Below are positions 52,912 through 62,184 of a DNA stretch of 64,000 nucleotides, in pieces; the first letter of the stretch is position 1; the number at the start of each line of letters is the position of its first letter. Source of the stretch: Flavobacteriales bacterium (lineage in GTDB: Bacteria; Bacteroidota; Bacteroidia; Flavobacteriales_F; PHOS-HE28); contig JADIYA010000001.1 in assembly GCA_016705545.1 (NCBI GenBank), positions 930,001-994,000 of the forward strand. Reading direction: 5' to 3'. A program made the translations under genes and the position numbers. Under the pieces are notes generated by a model that ran no database searches, was not told the origin of the DNA, and saw only the letters and a program-made list of their open reading frames with translations.

Positions 52912-53415
52912 TCATGCCGGATCCACAAGGAACAACGGCTGATCGTACTCCACCGGCTTGGCATCATCAACCAGCACCTTCACGATCTTGCCCGCCACAT
53001 CGCTCTCGATCTCGTTGAAGAGCTTCATGGCCTCGATGATGCAGATGGTCTTGCCGGGCTTCACCTCGTCGCCCACATTCACGAACACGGGCTTTCCAGG
53101 ACCAGCGCTGCGGTAGAAGGTGCCGATCATGGGCGCCTTGATGGTGACGTATTTGGAATCGGCGGCCGGGGCGGCGGCAGGGGGCGCAGTGGCAGGCGCG
53201 GGCGCAGCAGCAGGTAGCGGAGCAGGTGCTGCCACCGGTGCTTGTGGTGCATAGGCTGGCGATTGGGCGGCGATCACCTGCACTTCTTTCTTGCCTGCGG
53301 GGGTCTTGATGGTGATCTTGAAATCCTTCTGTTCGATCTCCACCTCGCTCACGCCGCTCTTGGCAACGAACTTGATCAGGTCCTGGATCTGTGTAAGGTT
53401 CATCGGTTCGCTCAT
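52912..53415 (-). CDS. accB: Biotin carboxyl carrier protein of acetyl-CoA carboxylase
   Basis: A 167-residue protein. The N-terminus (IQDLIKFVAKSGVSEVEIEQ) is helical, followed by an Ala/Pro-rich swinging linker (APVAAPAPLPAAAPAPATAP) and the biotinyl domain TIKAPMIGTFYRSAGPGKPV, with the biotinylated lysine in CIIEAMKLFNEIESDVAGKI. Length typical. It belongs to the fabH-plsX-rpmF-yceD-pdxA operon and is separated from fabH by 40 bases containing a weak -7 box (TACCTTGG, 53441-53434). Confidence 0.97.
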   Translation of the reverse strand: MSEPMNLTQIQDLIKFVAKSGVSEVEIEQKDFKITIKTPAGKKEVQVIAAQSPAYAPQAPVAAPAPLPAAAPAPATAPPAAAPAADSKYVTIKAPMIGTFYRSAGPGKPVFVNVGDEVKPGKTICIIEAMKLFNEIESDVAGKIVKVLVDDAKPVEYDQPLFLVDPA

Positions 53416-53455
53416 TTTCCTCGGCGTGAACGGCCAAGGTAGGTTTGTCGATGGT

Positions 53456-54448
53456 TCAGCTGTTATAAGCCCACTTCAGCCACACGGCCCCCCAGGTGAA
53501 TCCGCCCCCGAAGGCGCTGAGGATGATGTTATCGCCCTTCTTCAAGCGAGGCTCCCACTCCCAAAGGCAGAGGGGCAAAGTGCCGCTGGTGGTGTTGCCG
53601 TACTTCTCGATGTTCACCATCACCTTGCTGTCGTCGAGGCCCATGCGGTGGGCGGTGGCGTCGATGATGCGCTTGTTGGCCTGGTGCGGAACTAGCCAAG
53701 CCACATCCTTGGCCTTCAAGCCGTTCTTCTCCATGATCTCCGCGCTCACATCCGCCATGTTGGTCACGGCGAATTTGAACACAGCCTTGCCTTCCTGGTA
53801 CACGTAGTGCTCTTTGCGCTCTACGGTGCGCTCGCTGGTCTGGTGCCAACTGCCACCGGCCTTCTGATGCAGGTATTGGCAGCCGCTGCCATCGCTGCGC
53901 AGGATGCTGTCGAGGATGCCGGTGCCATCTGCGGTCGGCTCAAGGAGCACGGCGCCGCACCCGTCGCCGAAGATGATGCAGGTGGCGCGGTCCTCATAGT
54001 CGATGATGCTCGACATCTTGTCGCCGCCGACCACGACCACCTTCTTGTGCCTGCCGCTCTCCACGAATTGCGCACCGGTGGTGAGGGCGTATAGGAATCC
54101 GCTGCAGGCAGCCATCAGGTCGAAGCCCCAGGCGTTCTTCGCGCCGATGGCGTCGCACACGATGTTGGCCGTGGCGGGGAACACGCGGTCGGGCGTCACC
54201 GTGGCCACGATCATCAGGTCGATCTCCTCCGGGCCGATGCCGCGCTTCCTCAGCAGGCCATTCACCGCTTCGATGGCCATCACGCTCAGCCCTTGCTCTT
54301 TGCCGGTGAGGATGCGCCGCTCTTTGATGCCGGTGCGCTCGGTGATCCACGCATCGTTGGTGTCCACCATGGTCTCCAGCACCTGGTTGCTCAGGCGGTA
54401 TTCCGGCAGGTAGCCGTTTACGGCGGTGATGGCAGCGGTGACCTTCAT
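53456..54448 (-). CDS. fabH: 3-oxoacyl-ACP synthase III
   Basis: A 330-residue condensing enzyme starting fatty-acid synthesis from acetyl-CoA. Catalytic Cys in [20 protein letters not shown], His in [20 protein letters not shown], and Asn in [20 protein letters not shown]. The start is set at the ATG at 54448, three bases after the plsX stop; the GTG at 54454 would overlap plsX. Operon with plsX upstream and accB downstream. Confidence 0.97.
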   Translation of the reverse strand: MKVTAAITAVNGYLPEYRLSNQVLETMVDTNDAWITERTGIKERRILTGKEQGLSVMAIEAVNGLLRKRGIGPEEIDLMIVATVTPDRVFPATANIVCDAIGAKNAWGFDLMAACSGFLYALTTGAQFVESGRHKKVVVVGGDKMSSIIDYEDRATCIIFGDGCGAVLLEPTADGTGILDSILRSDGSGCQYLHQKAGGSWHQTSERTVERKEHYVYQEGKAVFKFAVTNMADVSAEIMEKNGLKAKDVAWLVPHQANKRIIDATAHRMGLDDSKVMVNIEKYGNTTSGTLPLCLWEWEPRLKKGDNIILSAFGGGFTWGAVWLKWAYNS

Positions 54449-54450
54449 GT

Positions 54451-55389
54451 TCACGAGAGTGCTTCGCGGATGCGGTCGTTGAGCTTGCTCTCCACCACCT
54501 CGCGGGTGAAGAGGATCATATTCTTGATCGTGACATCATTGCTGATGCCGTGGCCGATGATCACGTTGCCGTTCACGCCAAGCACAGGCAACCCGCCGTA
54601 GTTCTCGTAGTTGAAGCGGTCGAAGAAGGGTTCGTGCACGCCGCGCTGCTCCAGCAGGTCGTGGAAGGCCTCCACGGCTTTGAGCACCACATTGCCGGTG
54701 AAGCCATCGGTCACGTACACATCGGCCTTGCCGTTGAAGAGGTCGCGCCCTTCCACATTGCCGATGAAATTGTACTGCTTCTGTTCACGCATCAGCTCGA
54801 AGGTGGCCTGTCGCAATAAGTCGCCCTTCTTCTCCTCCTCCCCGATGTTGAGCAGGCCCACTTTCGGGTCCGAGATATGGTACACGTGCTGGGCGAGCAT
54901 GGAGCCGAGCAATCCGAATTGCGCGAGTACATCCGCCTTGCAATCGGCGTTCGCGCCGACGTCCACGAGGATGCCGTAGCGGCCGTTCTCCTTGGGCACC
55001 ACGCTGGGGATGCACGGCCGGATCACGCCCGGTATCGGCTTCACGCTGAAGATGCTGCCCACCAGCATCGCACCGGTATTGCCCGTGCTGGCGAAGGCGT
55101 CGATCTTCCCTTCCTTCAGCAGATGGAAGCCGATGCTGATGCTGCTCTTGGGTTTGGCTTGCAGCGCCTTGGTGGCGTTGTCGCTGAAGGTGATATCGTC
55201 CTGGCTGCCAACGATGTCGAAGGCCGCATGATCCGCTCCCTCGGCTCGCAGGCCTTCAGCGATGGCCTCCGCATTGCCGATGAGCACCAGTCGCGTATCG
55301 GCAGGTAGCTCCTTGGCCGCCATCACGGCAGCACGAACAGGAACGACCGGTCCGTGGTCGCTGCCCATGATGTCCACGCCGATCCTCAT
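54451..55389 (-). CDS. plsX: Phosphate acyltransferase
   Basis: A 312-residue peripheral-membrane enzyme making acyl-phosphate from acyl-ACP for phosphatidate synthesis. Motifs: [52 protein letters not shown] [60 protein letters not shown] and [11 protein letters not shown]. It lies between rpmF and fabH, the conserved bacterial rpmF-plsX-fabH cluster. Confidence 0.97.
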   Translation of the reverse strand: MRIGVDIMGSDHGPVVPVRAAVMAAKELPADTRLVLIGNAEAIAEGLRAEGADHAAFDIVGSQDDITFSDNATKALQAKPKSSISIGFHLLKEGKIDAFASTGNTGAMLVGSIFSVKPIPGVIRPCIPSVVPKENGRYGILVDVGANADCKADVLAQFGLLGSMLAQHVYHISDPKVGLLNIGEEEKKGDLLRQATFELMREQKQYNFIGNVEGRDLFNGKADVYVTDGFTGNVVLKAVEAFHDLLEQRGVHEPFFDRFNYENYGGLPVLGVNGNVIIGHGISNDVTIKNMILFTREVVESKLNDRIREALS

Positions 55390-55416
55390 GCGGAGGCTGG
55401 AGCAGTGTTCACCGGA

Positions 55417-55608
55417 TTATTCACTGGCGCTCTTGTCCACCACCACGCGGCCGCGGTAGAAGAGCTTGTCGCCCTCCTTGTGCGCGCGATGGCGCAGGTG
55501 GGTGGCGCCCGTCTCGCTGTCCACGCTCAGGGTGGGGGCGGCCGCCTTGTAGGTGCTGCGGCGGCTGGCGGTGCGGGTCTTACTGAATCGGCGTTTCGGA
55601 TTTGGCAT
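55417..55608 (-). CDS. rpmF: Ribosomal protein L32
   Basis: A 63-residue basic protein: MPNPKRRFSKTRTASRRSTY, KAAAPTLSVDSETGATHLRH, RAHKEGDKLFYRGRVVVDKS. The C-terminal zinc-ribbon cysteines of many L32 proteins are absent, as in the C-minus form (L-S-V-D-x-x-x-G replaces the first Cys pair, H-R replaces others). It lies between yceD and plsX, the standard order. Confidence 0.96.
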   Translation of the reverse strand: MPNPKRRFSKTRTASRRSTYKAAAPTLSVDSETGATHLRHRAHKEGDKLFYRGRVVVDKSASE

Positions 55609-55626
55609 GACGACGGGAGTTGTGGC

Positions 55627-56142
55627 CTAAGGCCGCTGTTGCTTGAGTTGGTTGAGGGCGTCCCAGCGCGGATCGGGGACGGGTTCGTGCTCCACGCGCA
55701 ATTTGCCCAAGGCCGCATCCACTTCAGGATCGCATTGCCCGGGCGCATGCACATGCCGGGCCGGCAAGGCCAGCCGCAGGCATTCGTAGATGTAGTGCGT
55801 GAGGTTGATGCTGTGCGCCTTTGGATCGAGCACTACCAGTTCCTCGTCGTCCTGGTCGGGATCGCCATGGAGCTGGAAGATCTGCCGTTGCTTGCCCTCC
55901 ACGGGCAGGTCCAACGCAGCGGCGCAATGATCGCACGTGGTGTTCACCGTGCCCGACACATGCAGGTTGGCTACTAGGAGCACCGCGCTCTTGTCTAAGG
56001 TGAGGTCCACGCGCACCTGGCCGCCATGGAACTCTTCTTCATGCGCAGCATCGAAGAAGTCCTGGCCAAGCACCCAGTCGAACTGGTGCTGGCCATCCTT
56101 CAATCCGGTGAAGACGATGGTGTGATCCGCGAGAGCTTCCAC
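55627..56142 (-). CDS. yceD: YceD/DUF177 family protein (23S rRNA accumulation)
   Basis: A 171-residue protein upstream of rpmF, family DUF177, linked to 23S rRNA processing. Landmarks: TIVFTGLKDGQHQFDWVLGQ, VDLTLDKSAVLLVANLHVSG, TVNTTCDHCAAALDLPVEGK (the C-x-x-C motif), DDEELVVLDPKAHSINLTHY. No upstream ATG exists in frame. The GTG at 56142 is chosen because a consensus promoter (TTG-N19-TACATTTG) ends 21 bases before it; the longer frame back to a TTG at 56193 would start on the promoter's -33 word. Confidence 0.88.
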   Translation of the reverse strand: MEALADHTIVFTGLKDGQHQFDWVLGQDFFDAAHEEEFHGGQVRVDLTLDKSAVLLVANLHVSGTVNTTCDHCAAALDLPVEGKQRQIFQLHGDPDQDDEELVVLDPKAHSINLTHYIYECLRLALPARHVHAPGQCDPEVDAALGKLRVEHEPVPDPRWDALNQLKQQRP

Positions 56143-56163
56143 AGGCTGTTGAAAACAGGTCGG

Positions 56164-56193
56164 CAAATGTAGGCGGCAGACCCATGCGGCCAA
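56164..56193 (-). promoter_or_regulatory. Bacteroidota-type promoter of yceD-rpmF-plsX-fabH-accB
   Basis: On the minus strand TTG (56193-56191), 19 bases, then TACATTTG (56171-56164): exact match to TTG-N17..23-TAnnTTTG. It decides the GTG start of yceD and makes pdxA a separate unit. Confidence 0.65.
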
Positions 56194-56276
56194 GAGAGCC
56201 GTTGGCCCAACGGCAACTAGGTGCCAATATCATTCGGCGGGTTGCCGGGCACCAAGTGGGACGCCTGTTAGATCAC

Positions 56277-57350
56277 CTACCCCTCCTTCCGATCCTTCTC
56301 CTTCTTCTGCGGCTGCAAGGGATTGGCCATGATGGCCTTGTAGCGCTCCCGGTTCGAGCGGATATCGGCCGCCATCCATACGGCCGCGCGGAAGCTGCCT
56401 TCATCGGCCATGCCCTTGCCGGCGATGTCGAGGCCGGTGCCGTGGTCGGGGCTGGTGCGCACGATGGGCAGGCCTGCGGTCACGTTCACCCCGTGGCCGA
56501 AGCTCAGAGCCTTGAAAGGGGCCAGGCCTTGGTCGTGGTACATGGCCAGTACGCCGTCGAAGTGGGTGTAGCCGCCGCTGCCGAAGAAGCCGTCGGCGGC
56601 GTAAGGCCCCATGGCCTTGATGCCTTCTTCATTCAATCGGCGCACGGCCGGTGCGATGCGCTCCTTGTCCTCGCTGCCCAAGGCGCCGCCATCACCCGCG
56701 TGCGGGTTGAGGCCCAGCACGGCGATGCGCGGCTCCAGCACGCCCATATCGCGCAGCAGGCTCTGGTGCAGCAGCCGGGCCTTGGCGATGATCCGCTCCG
56801 CCGTGATGGCTGCTGCCACATCCTTCAACGGGATGTGACCGGTGACGCAGCCCACGCGCAGGCCCTCGCCCACCAGGATCATGAGCACTTCGCCATCGCC
56901 GCCGGCCATCTGCTGCAGGTATTCGGTGTGGCCTGGGTAGGCGAAGCCAGCCTGTTGCATGCTGTTCTTGTCGATCGGCGCGGTCACCAGCACATCGGTC
57001 TTGCCGCTGGCCAGGTCCTGCACGGCGGCTTCGAGGCTCTTGATGGCGAAGGCCGCCAAGGGGCCCGAAGGCTTACCGGGCTCGATGTCGAGTTCTTCCT
57101 CCCACAGGTTCACGAGGTTCAGCTTCTTCGGCAAGGCATCGCGGGCGTCGTTCACGCGGTGGAACTGGACTTCATCGAGCTTCAGCAGCTTGCGCCAATG
57201 GCTCACGGCCTTGGCCGATGCGTAGAGCACCGGCGTGGCATCGGCCAGCATGCGGGGATCCTCGAAGCACTTGAGCACCACTTCGATGCCGATGCCATTG
57301 AGGTCGCCGCACGAGATGCCGATGCGGACAGGATTGCGTGTTTCGTTCAT
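56277..57350 (-). CDS. pdxA: 4-hydroxythreonine-4-phosphate dehydrogenase
   Basis: A 357-residue NAD(P)-dependent enzyme of pyridoxal phosphate synthesis that oxidises 4-phospho-hydroxy-L-threonine. Motifs: RIGISCGDLNGIGIEVVLKC, VLVTAPIDKNSMQQAGFAYP and GHTEYLQQ (catalytic His), LRVGCVTGHIPLKDVAAAIT, VLGLNPHAGDGGALGSEDKE (metal-binding His and Asp), YHDQGLAPFKALSFGHGVNV (metal-binding His/Asp) and VTAGLPIVRTSPDHGTGLDI. Full length. With dxs in the same window, the organism uses the DXP-dependent route. It follows the M17 gene by 30 bases on the same strand. Confidence 0.97.
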   Translation of the reverse strand: MNETRNPVRIGISCGDLNGIGIEVVLKCFEDPRMLADATPVLYASAKAVSHWRKLLKLDEVQFHRVNDARDALPKKLNLVNLWEEELDIEPGKPSGPLAAFAIKSLEAAVQDLASGKTDVLVTAPIDKNSMQQAGFAYPGHTEYLQQMAGGDGEVLMILVGEGLRVGCVTGHIPLKDVAAAITAERIIAKARLLHQSLLRDMGVLEPRIAVLGLNPHAGDGGALGSEDKERIAPAVRRLNEEGIKAMGPYAADGFFGSGGYTHFDGVLAMYHDQGLAPFKALSFGHGVNVTAGLPIVRTSPDHGTGLDIAGKGMADEGSFRAAVWMAADIRSNRERYKAIMANPLQPQKKEKDRKEG

Positions 57351-57380
57351 GTGCTCGAAGAGGCGCGCAAGATCGCGCCT

Positions 57381-58817
57381 CTAGCGTGCGGCCGCGCGCT
57401 GTTTGAGGAATTCATAGAGCAGCCGCACCCCTACCCCGGTGCCGCCGCGCGTGCGATAGCTATCGCGCTTGGTGATGAAGGCAGGGCCGGCGATATCGAT
57501 GTGGATGAAGGGCCTGGTAGTGAAACGGGCGAGGAACTTGCCGGCGGTCTGTGCCCCGGCCAGGTCGCTTCCGAGGTTCTTGATGTCGGCCACCTCACTC
57601 TTGATCTCGTCGCCGTATTCGTCCCAGAAGGGCAATTGCGCCACGCGTTCGTAGGTGGCGTGGCCCGCTGCTTCAAGCTTCCTGAACTCGGCTTCAGGAG
57701 CAGTGCCCATCACGGCGCTGCCGTAGTGGCCGATGGCGCGCATGGCGGCTCCGGTGAGAGTGGCGAGGGTCATGACCAGTTCGCCGTTGTATTGCTCGGC
57801 ATAGCTCAGCGCATCGGCCAGGATCATGCGGCCCTCTGCATCGGTGTTGAGCACTTCCACGGTGAGCCCGTTGTGCATGCGCACTACATCGCCGGGCGCA
57901 TAAGCATTGCCGCCGGGACGGTTGTCGGTAGCAGGAATGAGGCCGATGATGTGCAATGGAAGCTCGCGCTTCGCGGCCACACTGATGGCGCAGGCCACAG
58001 CAGCGGCACCGGCCATATCGCACTTCATCTGGTCCATGCTGTTGGGCGTGGGCTTCAGGCTGAGGCCGCCGGTGTCGTACACCACGCCCTTGCCCACCAG
58101 CACGACCGGCTTCTTATTCACGGGGCCTTTCGGCTTCCACTCCAGGATGCTGAAGGTGGGCTCGTCGATGCTGCCCTTGTTCACGGCAATGAGGCCGCCC
58201 ATTCCCAGAGCCGCGATCTGCTCCTTGCCCAGTATTTGGGCCTTGAAGCCTGCGTTGCGGCTCAGGGTGCGGATCTCGGCGGCGAGCTGCTTGGCGTTGA
58301 GGAAGCTCACGGGCTCGTTCACCAGGTCTCGCGCGATGCAGACCGCATCACAGAGGTCAGCGAGTTCCTCGGCTTGGTCGGCGCTCACTTCCTTCGCCAC
58401 AATTCCGAGCTTCTCCAGGGTCGGGGCCCCGTTCGCGTCAGTCTTGTACTTGCGGAAGGCATAGCTGCCCAGTGCGGCGCCCTCGGCAAGGGCCAACGTC
58501 AGTGCGGCATCATCCTGAAGGCTAATCACCTGCGCATCCTTGCGTTTGGCGGCGTTCAACCGTGCAGCCATGGCATCACCGGCACGGCGGGCTTGTTCCA
58601 AGCGCTTGCCGGTATCCGGCACGGTGGCTAGATGCGCCAACACCATGCGGCCGCTCACATCAGCCACGCCGAGGGCAGGGTCTGCTTTGAGCTGCTCGAT
58701 CAGGTATTGGCGGTCGGCGCGCTCCAGGTCGAGAGCACGCAGCTGCGCGAGGTCGTCGAGGATCACGAGGCTGTCGCGCGAGGCAGCGGCGCGCGGGGCC
58801 TTGGCCAGTTCGATCAT
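57381..58817 (-). CDS. pepA: Leucyl aminopeptidase (M17)
   Basis: A 478-residue hexameric two-metal aminopeptidase. The N-terminal domain is variable (LVILDDLAQLRALDLERADR). The catalytic domain has PVVLVGKGVVYDTGGLSLKP (metal-binding Lys and Asp), CDMAGAAAVACAISVAAKR, LTVEVLNTDAEGRMILADAL (NTDAEGR: Asp, Glu, catalytic Arg) and VMTLATLTGAAMRAIGHYGS. The start is Met at 58817; an ORF extension upstream to 58952 has no family similarity and would overlap a -7-like TATCTTCG at 58829-58822. Confidence 0.93.
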   Translation of the reverse strand: MIELAKAPRAAASRDSLVILDDLAQLRALDLERADRQYLIEQLKADPALGVADVSGRMVLAHLATVPDTGKRLEQARRAGDAMAARLNAAKRKDAQVISLQDDAALTLALAEGAALGSYAFRKYKTDANGAPTLEKLGIVAKEVSADQAEELADLCDAVCIARDLVNEPVSFLNAKQLAAEIRTLSRNAGFKAQILGKEQIAALGMGGLIAVNKGSIDEPTFSILEWKPKGPVNKKPVVLVGKGVVYDTGGLSLKPTPNSMDQMKCDMAGAAAVACAISVAAKRELPLHIIGLIPATDNRPGGNAYAPGDVVRMHNGLTVEVLNTDAEGRMILADALSYAEQYNGELVMTLATLTGAAMRAIGHYGSAVMGTAPEAEFRKLEAAGHATYERVAQLPFWDEYGDEIKSEVADIKNLGSDLAGAQTAGKFLARFTTRPFIHIDIAGPAFITKRDSYRTRGGTGVGVRLLYEFLKQRAAAR

Positions 58818-58933
58818 GGGCCGAAGATACCTGCCGCCCCCGGGCTGGTAAGGCGCGGGGCCACGGGGAAAGGCGCAGGAATCGTCGTGAACGGGAACGG
58901 GCGCCCTTGCCGATGGCCCATCTTTGCCTACCG

Positions 58934-61555
58934 ATGCGATTGCTCCGCGCATTCTTCATTTTAGCATTGGCGCTGACGGCCCTTGCCGTGCAGGCTACGC
59001 ACAACCGCGCGGGCGAGATCATCGTGTGCCATGTGAGCGGACTCACTTATGAGGCCACCATCATCACGCACACCAAGGTCTCTGCCCCGGCCGATCGCCC
59101 GCAGCTCACCATTCATTGGGGCGATGGCGACAGCACCGTGCTGGATCGCGAACTCCCCTATCAAGAGGTCGGCGATGTGCGCCGAAACGTCTACACCGGC
59201 ACGCACACTTATGGCGGCCCCGGCGTGTTCACGCTCTACTTCTTTGATGAGAACCGGAATGCCGGGGTGCTGAACATCCCCAACTCGGTGAACCAGCCCT
59301 TCGCGGTGATCACGGAACTCACGATTAGCCCGTTAGGCGGGAACAATTGCTCGCCGCGATTCCTGAACTCACCGATACAGGATGCTTGCACATGCATGCC
59401 GTGGATCCACAATTCAGCCGCTTACGACCCCGACGGCGACAGCCTCAGCTATGAGCCAGTGGCCTGCTTGGGAATCGGCGTGCTGCCCATCAATGGATAC
59501 CTGTTCCCGAGCCAGATGGCCGGATGCAATGGCAACGCTTACAGCATTGACCCGGTAACCGGCACGATACGCTGGTTGAATCCTGGGACACAAGGCGAGT
59601 ACAACATCGCGTTCCGGGTGCACGAATGGCGGCGTGTGGGCAACGCCCTGCTCCATATGGGCTTCGTGATGCGGGACATGCAGGTGACCGTTGTTGCCTG
59701 CTCCAACCAACCGCCTGTCATCACTCAAGTACAGGACACCTGTGTCACAGCCGGTACTTTTCTCGCATTCAATGTGCAAGCCAGCGACACCGATCAGGGC
59801 CAGCTTGTCACGCTCACGGCATTGGGCCAACCCTTCGTTCTGCCCAGTTCGCCGGCCACCTTTGTGAGCCCTACGCCTGGCCAGTCGGTCTCGGGCATCT
59901 TCTCGTGGGGAACCAACTGCAGCCATGTGCGGCCGCAGCCCTATCAAGTGGTGTTCGAAGCGCGAGACAATGGGCAGCCCGTGGAGCTCTACGACTATCG
60001 CACCATGAATATCACCGTAGTGTCGCCGCCGCCCACCGATCCCAGCGCTACGCCCAGCGGCAGCAGCATGCTGTTGAACTGGACGCCGACGGTATGCACC
60101 AACGCATCGGGCTATAAGATCTACCGGCGGCTCGGCGCGTACGGCTTCGTCCCGGACAATTGCGAGACCGGTGTGCCGGCCTACACCGGATACACGCTCA
60201 TCGGCAGCGTTACCGGCTCCAGCACCAGCACCTTCACTGATAACGGCCCCATCACCGTGGGCAACACTTACTGTTACATGGTGGTGGCCACCTTCGCGAA
60301 TGGTACTGAGAGCTATGCCAGCGTCGAGTTCTGCGCAACCCTCACGCGACAGGTGCCCGTGATCACGCATGTGAGCGTGGGCGAGACCAGCACCACCACC
60401 GGCATCGACACGGTGCGCTGGAGCAACGCTTACGATCTGGACACGCTGCTGCGCCCCGGCCCTTATCAATTCCAGCTCTATCGCGGCACGGGCTTCACCA
60501 ATGCCACCACCCTCATTCATACCAGCGGGCTGCACCCCTTCCTCGCGCATCCCGATACGGAGTTCATCGACCTCGGATTGAACACGCAGGACCTTGCGCA
60601 CGTGTACCGTGTGGATTTCTTCGGCAGTGGCGGCAGCGATTTCATCGGCAGCAGCAGCGTGGCCTCGTCCGTCTTCATCAGCGCGGAGCCGAACGATGAG
60701 CAGCTCACGATCTCCTGGGCGCTCAACACGCCGTGGATCAATTCACTCTACGAGGTGTACCGTGACATCGCGGGATCGTGGACGCTCGTTGGCAGCAGCG
60801 CTACCAATAGCTTCACTGAGACCGGCCTCAGCAACGGAACCGAATACTGCTACCTCGTGCGCAGCACCGGCGCGTACAGCAATCCTGGGATCCCGGCGCC
60901 GCTGCTCAACTTCAGCCAGGAGCTCTGCGCCGCACCGCGCGACCGAACGCCGCCGTGCCCACCTGCCGTTCAGCTCGACAACGATTGCGAGACCCCGCTG
61001 AACACGCTTACCTGGAACAACCCCAACCTGAGCTGCGCCGACGACACCTACCAGTACCGGGTGTACTTCGCGGAGACCCCGACTTCGGAGTACGCGCTCA
61101 TCGGCGTGATCGTGGGCGCGGAGAACACCAGCTTCACGCATGTGAATGGGACCAGCGTCTCGGGCTGCTACCAGGTAACGGCCATCGACACCGTGGGCAA
61201 CGAGAGCGCATTCATCTCACCGGTGTGCGGCGACAACTGCCCGCTCTACACGCTGCCCAACATCTTCACGCCGAACGGAGACCGCATCAATGACCTGTTC
61301 GTGCCTTTCCCTTATCGTGGCGTGAAGGCGATTGATCTGCAGGTGTACAACCGCTGGGGGCAAACGGTCTTCAGCACCGAGGACCCCGATATCCTTTGGA
61401 ACGGCACGCTGAACAACAATGGCGAGGCCTGCCCCGATGGCGTGTACTTCTACACGTGCGTCGTCACCTTCGCGCGGCTCATGGGCGATGAGGCCTTGGT
61501 GCTCAAGGGCTATGTCCACATCAGTGGCGGCAAGGATTCGCCGAAGCTCAACTGA
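58934..61555 (+). CDS. Large secreted surface protein with FN3-like repeats and type B T9SS domain
   Basis: An 873-residue protein. The start at 58934 gives a clean signal peptide (LLRAFFILALALTALAVQAT). The N-terminal 350 residues are beta-rich and resemble an uncharacterised Bacteroidota surface module (HNRAGEIIVCHVSGLTYEAT, LTIHWGDGDSTVLDRELPYQ, DPVTGTIRWLNPGTQGEYNI, RQYAQR-free linker). Four or so fibronectin-III-like domains follow (LLNWTPTVCTNASGYKIYRR; LTISWALNTPWINSLYEVYR; LNTLTWNNPNLSCADDTYQY), then a type B domain: YTLPNIFTPNGDRINDLFVP, IDLQVYNRWGQTVFSTED, CPDGVYFYTCVVTFAR. It is likely surface-exposed. The stop overlaps the ribE start (TGATG), coupling an adhesin-like gene to a metabolic one. 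Confidence 0.87.
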   Translation: MRLLRAFFILALALTALAVQATHNRAGEIIVCHVSGLTYEATIITHTKVSAPADRPQLTIHWGDGDSTVLDRELPYQEVGDVRRNVYTGTHTYGGPGVFTLYFFDENRNAGVLNIPNSVNQPFAVITELTISPLGGNNCSPRFLNSPIQDACTCMPWIHNSAAYDPDGDSLSYEPVACLGIGVLPINGYLFPSQMAGCNGNAYSIDPVTGTIRWLNPGTQGEYNIAFRVHEWRRVGNALLHMGFVMRDMQVTVVACSNQPPVITQVQDTCVTAGTFLAFNVQASDTDQGQLVTLTALGQPFVLPSSPATFVSPTPGQSVSGIFSWGTNCSHVRPQPYQVVFEARDNGQPVELYDYRTMNITVVSPPPTDPSATPSGSSMLLNWTPTVCTNASGYKIYRRLGAYGFVPDNCETGVPAYTGYTLIGSVTGSSTSTFTDNGPITVGNTYCYMVVATFANGTESYASVEFCATLTRQVPVITHVSVGETSTTTGIDTVRWSNAYDLDTLLRPGPYQFQLYRGTGFTNATTLIHTSGLHPFLAHPDTEFIDLGLNTQDLAHVYRVDFFGSGGSDFIGSSSVASSVFISAEPNDEQLTISWALNTPWINSLYEVYRDIAGSWTLVGSSATNSFTETGLSNGTEYCYLVRSTGAYSNPGIPAPLLNFSQELCAAPRDRTPPCPPAVQLDNDCETPLNTLTWNNPNLSCADDTYQYRVYFAETPTSEYALIGVIVGAENTSFTHVNGTSVSGCYQVTAIDTVGNESAFISPVCGDNCPLYTLPNIFTPNGDRINDLFVPFPYRGVKAIDLQVYNRWGQTVFSTEDPDILWNGTLNNNGEACPDGVYFYTCVVTFARLMGDEALVLKGYVHISGGKDSPKLN

Positions 61556-62139
61556 TGTTCACCGGGATCGTCGAAGAGGTCGGAGCCATTGCCGCCGTGC
61601 GTGATGAAGGCAGCAATCGGGTGCTCACCGTGAGCGCGCGCATGGCACCTGAGCTGAAGGTCGATCAGAGCGTTTCGCACAACGGGGTTTGCCTCACCGT
61701 GACCAAGGTCTTGGGCGAGGCCTACGAAGTGGCGGCCGTGCAAGAGACCCTTGAGCGCACCAACCTCGGCGCACTGCGCGTGGACGATGCCGTGAACCTG
61801 GAGCGCAGCCTGCGCCTCGGCGACCGCCTCGACGGCCATCTGGTGCAAGGCCATGTGGATGATGTCGTCCGCTGCATCGATGTCCGTGATGAAAACGGCA
61901 GCTGGACCTTCGTATTCGCGCTGCCGCCCTCCAAGCACTTGCTCGTTCCCAAGGGCAGCATCTGCTTGAACGGCATCAGCCTAACCATCGCAAGGCTCGA
62001 TGCTTCGGCCTTCGCCGTGGCCATCATCCCCTACACGTTCGCGCACACCACCTTCCGATCGCTGCGCCCCGGCGAAGCCGTGAACGTTGAGTACGATGTG
62101 CTGGGGAAGTATGTGGCGCGGATGATGGAGCGGCGGTGA
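61555..62139 (+). CDS. ribE: Riboflavin synthase, alpha subunit
   Basis: A 194-residue enzyme that dismutates two lumazines to riboflavin. It has two Lum-binding barrels: domain 1 MFTGIVEEVGAIAAVRDEGS, VDQSVSHNGVCLTVTKVLGE (Ser, Cys), and domain 2 LGDRLDGHLVQGHVDDVVRC, LVPKGSICLNGISLTIARLD, ending IIPYTFAHTTFRSLRPGEAV. The C-terminal helix is present. No FMN-riboswitch fits upstream, since the start overlaps the preceding gene by 1 base of the stop codon; its expression must depend on the surface-protein gene or an internal promoter. Confidence 0.97.
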   Translation: MFTGIVEEVGAIAAVRDEGSNRVLTVSARMAPELKVDQSVSHNGVCLTVTKVLGEAYEVAAVQETLERTNLGALRVDDAVNLERSLRLGDRLDGHLVQGHVDDVVRCIDVRDENGSWTFVFALPPSKHLLVPKGSICLNGISLTIARLDASAFAVAIIPYTFAHTTFRSLRPGEAVNVEYDVLGKYVARMMERR

Positions 62140-62184
62140 GGCTATGAATGGGCCGCGCCCTTCCGCATCACGCCCAATCGCGGA

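Noticed and set aside
56184..58631. An 815-residue open frame on the plus strand opposite pdxA and the M17 gene
   Set aside because: It is His/Ala/Gly/Leu-rich with no domain, and the opposite strand encodes two unmistakable enzymes with complete motifs. Long antisense frames are expected in GC-rich codon usage.
61480..61560. FMN riboswitch before ribE
   Set aside because: The start overlaps the preceding coding sequence and no conserved FMN-aptamer segments are present.
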